Assembly (NCBI GenBank): GCA_024653795.1
Contig: JANLHY010000445.1
Location: 1 to 7,151 of the forward strand
DNA from: Candidatus Brocadiaceae bacterium
GTDB lineage: Bacteria > Planctomycetota > Brocadiia > Brocadiales > Brocadiaceae
Direction of reading: 5' to 3'
DNA length: 7,151 nt
Shown: in pieces, positions 5,287 through 7,151 of the stretch
Layout: each line of letters starts with the position of its first letter
How positions within the stretch are numbered: the stretch's first letter is position 1
Notes under the pieces: model-generated
What the model was told of the DNA's origin: nothing
The model's database searches: none
Seen by the model: the letters and a program-made list of their open reading frames with translations, nothing else
Position numbers and translations under genes: made by a program

Positions 5287-5291
5287 GAGGA
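5287..5291 (+). promoter_or_regulatory. Ribosome binding site that sets the ruvB start
   Basis: GAGGA stands 5 bases before the ATG at 5297, whereas no purine-rich stretch precedes the in-frame ATG at 5285. The GAGGA itself overlaps that upstream ATG. Confidence 0.65.
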
Positions 5292-5296
5292 CAAGT

Positions 5297-6316
5297 ATGT
5301 TAAAAGAAGATATTTTATCCTCTGCGATAATAGTTGAGGATAAAAATCTAGACCTTACGCTTAGGCCAAAACGGTTTAGTGATTTTATTGGACAGGATCG
5401 TATAAAAGAAAATCTGCTCATTTACATAGAAGCTGCAAAAAAAAGGGGAGAACCACTAGACCACATCTTGTTTTCCGGCCCTCCTGGTTTAGGGAAAACA
5501 ACGTTATCGCAAATTATTGCCAACGAAATTAATACAGCAATTAAAACGACGTCAGGTCCGATACTGGATAAACCTGTGGACCTTGCGGGTATCCTGTCAA
5601 ACTTGCAGCATGGAGATATCCTTTTTATCGACGAAATTCACAGGATGAATACAACGGTTGAAGAGTATTTGTATTCAGCAATGGAAGATTTTTCCATTGA
5701 TATTATTATCGATCAGGGACCTAAGGCAAGGTCGGTTAAAATCAATTTGCCAAAGTTTACGCTCATTGGATCGACTACCCGCGAAGGGCTGCTTACCGCT
5801 CCCCTTCGTTCCCGTTTTGGTGTGCTGGAGAAGCTGGTGTTCTATCCCTGGACCGATCTTTACAGAATTGTGAATAATTCTGCCCGCATTCTCTCTATTC
5901 AGATAAACGAGAAAGGGGCGGAAATTATTGCAAAACGGTCACGAGGCACCCCAAGAATAACCAATAGATTTTTAAGACGTATTCGGGACGTTGCGCAGGT
6001 GCGTGGAAACGACATTATTACCGAAGAAGTAGCCAGGATTGGTTTGGAAATGTTGGGTGTGGACGAGAATGGTTTGGGGGATATGGACCGTAAAATACTG
6101 GAAACCGTGATCCGATATGGCGGCGGTCCTGTCGGCTTAAAGACCATTGCTGTTTCGGTAAGCGAAGAAGAGGATACCATTGAGGAGGTGTACGAATCGT
6201 TTCTGATTCAGGGGGGATACCTGGATAAAACGCCTCGCGGAAGGGTTGCCACAAAGCTGGCATATGAACATCTCGGATATACAACGGAAACAGGACTCCA
6301 AAGAAGGCTCATTTAA
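5297..6316 (+). CDS. ruvB: Holliday junction branch migration ATPase RuvB
   Basis: RuvB (339 residues) is the hexameric AAA+ motor that pumps DNA through RuvA-bound Holliday junctions. After the typical LRPKRFSDFIGQ entry (22-33), the marks are Walker A GPPGLGKTT (61-69), Walker B LFIDEIHR (109-116), sensor 1 GSTTR (158-162), the arginine-finger region APLRSRFG (168-175), sensor 2 RGTPRITNRFLRRIRD (216-231), and the C-terminal winged helix (about 260-329) with GLGDMDRKILETVI and the closing GYLDKTPRGRVAT. All catalytic elements are intact and the length is normal. The start at 5297 is preferred over 5285 because only the former has a ribosome binding site; the difference is four residues (MRTS). 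The stop TAA at 6314-6316 overlaps the ribosome binding region of queH, so the two genes are surely cotranscribed. Confidence 0.97.
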   Translation: MLKEDILSSAIIVEDKNLDLTLRPKRFSDFIGQDRIKENLLIYIEAAKKRGEPLDHILFSGPPGLGKTTLSQIIANEINTAIKTTSGPILDKPVDLAGILSNLQHGDILFIDEIHRMNTTVEEYLYSAMEDFSIDIIIDQGPKARSVKINLPKFTLIGSTTREGLLTAPLRSRFGVLEKLVFYPWTDLYRIVNNSARILSIQINEKGAEIIAKRSRGTPRITNRFLRRIRDVAQVRGNDIITEEVARIGLEMLGVDENGLGDMDRKILETVIRYGGGPVGLKTIAVSVSEEEDTIEEVYESFLIQGGYLDKTPRGRVATKLAYEHLGYTTETGLQRRLI

Positions 6317-6328
6317 AGGAGTCATTGT

Positions 6329-6958
6329 ATGAATCTATTGTTACATATATGTTGCGCATGTTGTCTATGTGCGCCGTTGAATGAACTGAGAAAAGAAGGT
6401 TTTAGCGTTACCGGGCTCTTTTACAATCCTAATATACATCCATTCCTTGAATTCAGGCGAAGATTGAAGGCTTTGCGCGTATTTCAGGAAAGCGATCCCA
6501 TTCCAGTCGTTTACCAGGAGGAGTATGGCATAAGGGAATATTTGAAGAGTGTCAATTACGAGGGGGATGATCGCTGCGCTGATTGTTATGCTATGCGACT
6601 TAAATTTACTGCGGATTATGCAAAGAGAAGTGGGTTTGATGCCTTTACGTCCACGATGTTGTTTAGCGTCTATCAGAATCACGAACAATTGAAAATGATT
6701 TCGGAAAATTTATCAAGGGAATATGAGATTAATTTTGTCTATCGGGATTATCGTTATTTGTCTGAATGCAGTCATGATATCGCCAGGAAAAAAATGATTT
6801 ACAGGCAAGGTTATTGTGGATGCGTCTTCAGTGAATATGAGAGATACAAAGACACCGGCCGAGAGTTATACAAAGGCAACAGCCCATATAACAAAGAAAA
6901 CTCTCGTAAGATTTTAGGTACCGAAATGGAATTGCAGAGGTGCGACTGTTTTAGATAG
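6329..6958 (+). CDS. queH: Epoxyqueuosine reductase QueH
   Basis: QueH (DUF208, 209 residues) reduces epoxyqueuosine to queuosine in the wobble position of GUN-anticodon tRNAs. It is the cobalamin-independent, iron-sulfur alternative to QueG. The sequence shows the family opening MNLLLHICCACC with cysteines at 8, 9, 11 and 12, then FYNPNIHPFLEFRRRL (31-46), the CADCY pair (C83, C86) with YAMRLKFTADYAK, the STMLFSVYQNHEQLK block (108-122), and YRQGYCGCVFSEYERY with C163 and C165. Together these cysteines form the metal-binding and active-site set known for the family. A 35-40 residue tail follows and ends in RCDCFR (C205, C207); its role is unknown. AGGAG stands 7 bases before the ATG, which is only 12 bases after ruvB. 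The pairing with ruvB suggests shared expression, not a shared pathway. The stop is TAG. Confidence 0.95.
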   Translation: MNLLLHICCACCLCAPLNELRKEGFSVTGLFYNPNIHPFLEFRRRLKALRVFQESDPIPVVYQEEYGIREYLKSVNYEGDDRCADCYAMRLKFTADYAKRSGFDAFTSTMLFSVYQNHEQLKMISENLSREYEINFVYRDYRYLSECSHDIARKKMIYRQGYCGCVFSEYERYKDTGRELYKGNSPYNKENSRKILGTEMELQRCDCFR

Positions 6959-6973
6959 ATACGATTGATTGTA

Positions 6974-7004
6974 AATTTAATTGTATAGGAATTTTCATTT
7001 TATT
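6974..7004. repeat. 31-base dispersed repeat, copy 2
   Basis: It matches 1065-1095 at 28 of 31 positions. On the - strand an ATG at 6999-6997 begins MKIPIQLNLQ and the frame stops after 15 codons. It starts 16 bases after the queH stop, so it forms part of the 3' untranslated region. Confidence 0.7.
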
Positions 7005-7034
7005 TATGCGGGTTTGCGGGTGGCATGGATTATT

Positions 7035-7151
7035 CCCCTCTTGGGAGGGGTAAGGGGTGGGTTCCTTTCCCCGTTTTCACGAGGACAAGGATCGTGAAAT
7101 CTCAGTGAATATTTCACGAATTACCGCCTTACCCACCCCTTATATCCCCTC
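7035..7151. repeat. Nested inverted-repeat element, cut by the window edge
   Basis: CCCCTC-TTGG-GAGGGG (7035-7050) is a small hairpin. AAGGGGTGGGT (7052-7062) is perfectly complementary to ACCCACCCCTT (7131-7141), and CCCCTC returns at 7146-7151 to face GAGGGG. Inside lie TTTCACGA (7075-7082), TCGTGAAAT (7092-7100) and ATTTCACGA (7111-7119), of which the middle one can pair with either neighbour. No frame or T-tract is seen. It resembles a non-autonomous miniature element or a dispersed G-rich repeat, and may act as the end of the ruvB-queH transcript. Confidence 0.6.

Overview
The window looks like a bacterial chromosome segment of moderate to low GC, probably from an anammox planctomycete (Candidatus Brocadiales, such as Kuenenia or Brocadia relatives). 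This is an inference. It rests on the order ruvA-ruvB-queH, on a protein fusing TPR repeats to RNA polymerase alpha-CTD-like domains (a combination I know from planctomycete annotations), and on the density of short interspersed repeats. No rRNA, tRNA or CRISPR array is present.

Layout. Bases 2-151 hold the 3' end of an unrecognised + strand gene, followed closely by a small FMN nitroreductase (186-698). From about 700 to 2540 there is no intact gene. The first part (700-1100) is a cluster of short repeats and palindromes. After it come, in order, a frameshifted CHAT-protease fragment (- strand), an internally deleted IS1634-like transposase remnant (- strand), and a fragment that reads as BrxF of type 3 BREX (+ strand) with a stop codon replacing a tryptophan and no P-loop. 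I read this as the wreckage of a defence or mobile island.

From 2541 to 4564 there is a divergent pair. A CspA-type cold-shock gene (- strand) has a strong intrinsic terminator after it and, unusually, a second one between its likely promoter and its start codon. Opposite it is a 459-aa TPR protein carrying two alpha-CTD-like domains, the first of which keeps nearly all residues used for DNA and sigma contact. Bases 4622-6958 hold ruvA, ruvB and queH in one direction. ruvB and queH are tightly spaced. RuvA and RuvB form the Holliday-junction branch migration motor, and no ruvC is in the window. QueH performs the last step of queuosine synthesis in tRNA. The window ends in another repeat-rich stretch with nested inverted repeats.

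The most interesting items are the TPR/alpha-CTD protein (a candidate RNA-polymerase-associated regulator), the leader terminator of the cold-shock gene, the BREX-3 and CHAT remnants, and a 31-base repeat found at both ends of the window that places an ATG and the codons for MKIPIQ on the - strand.
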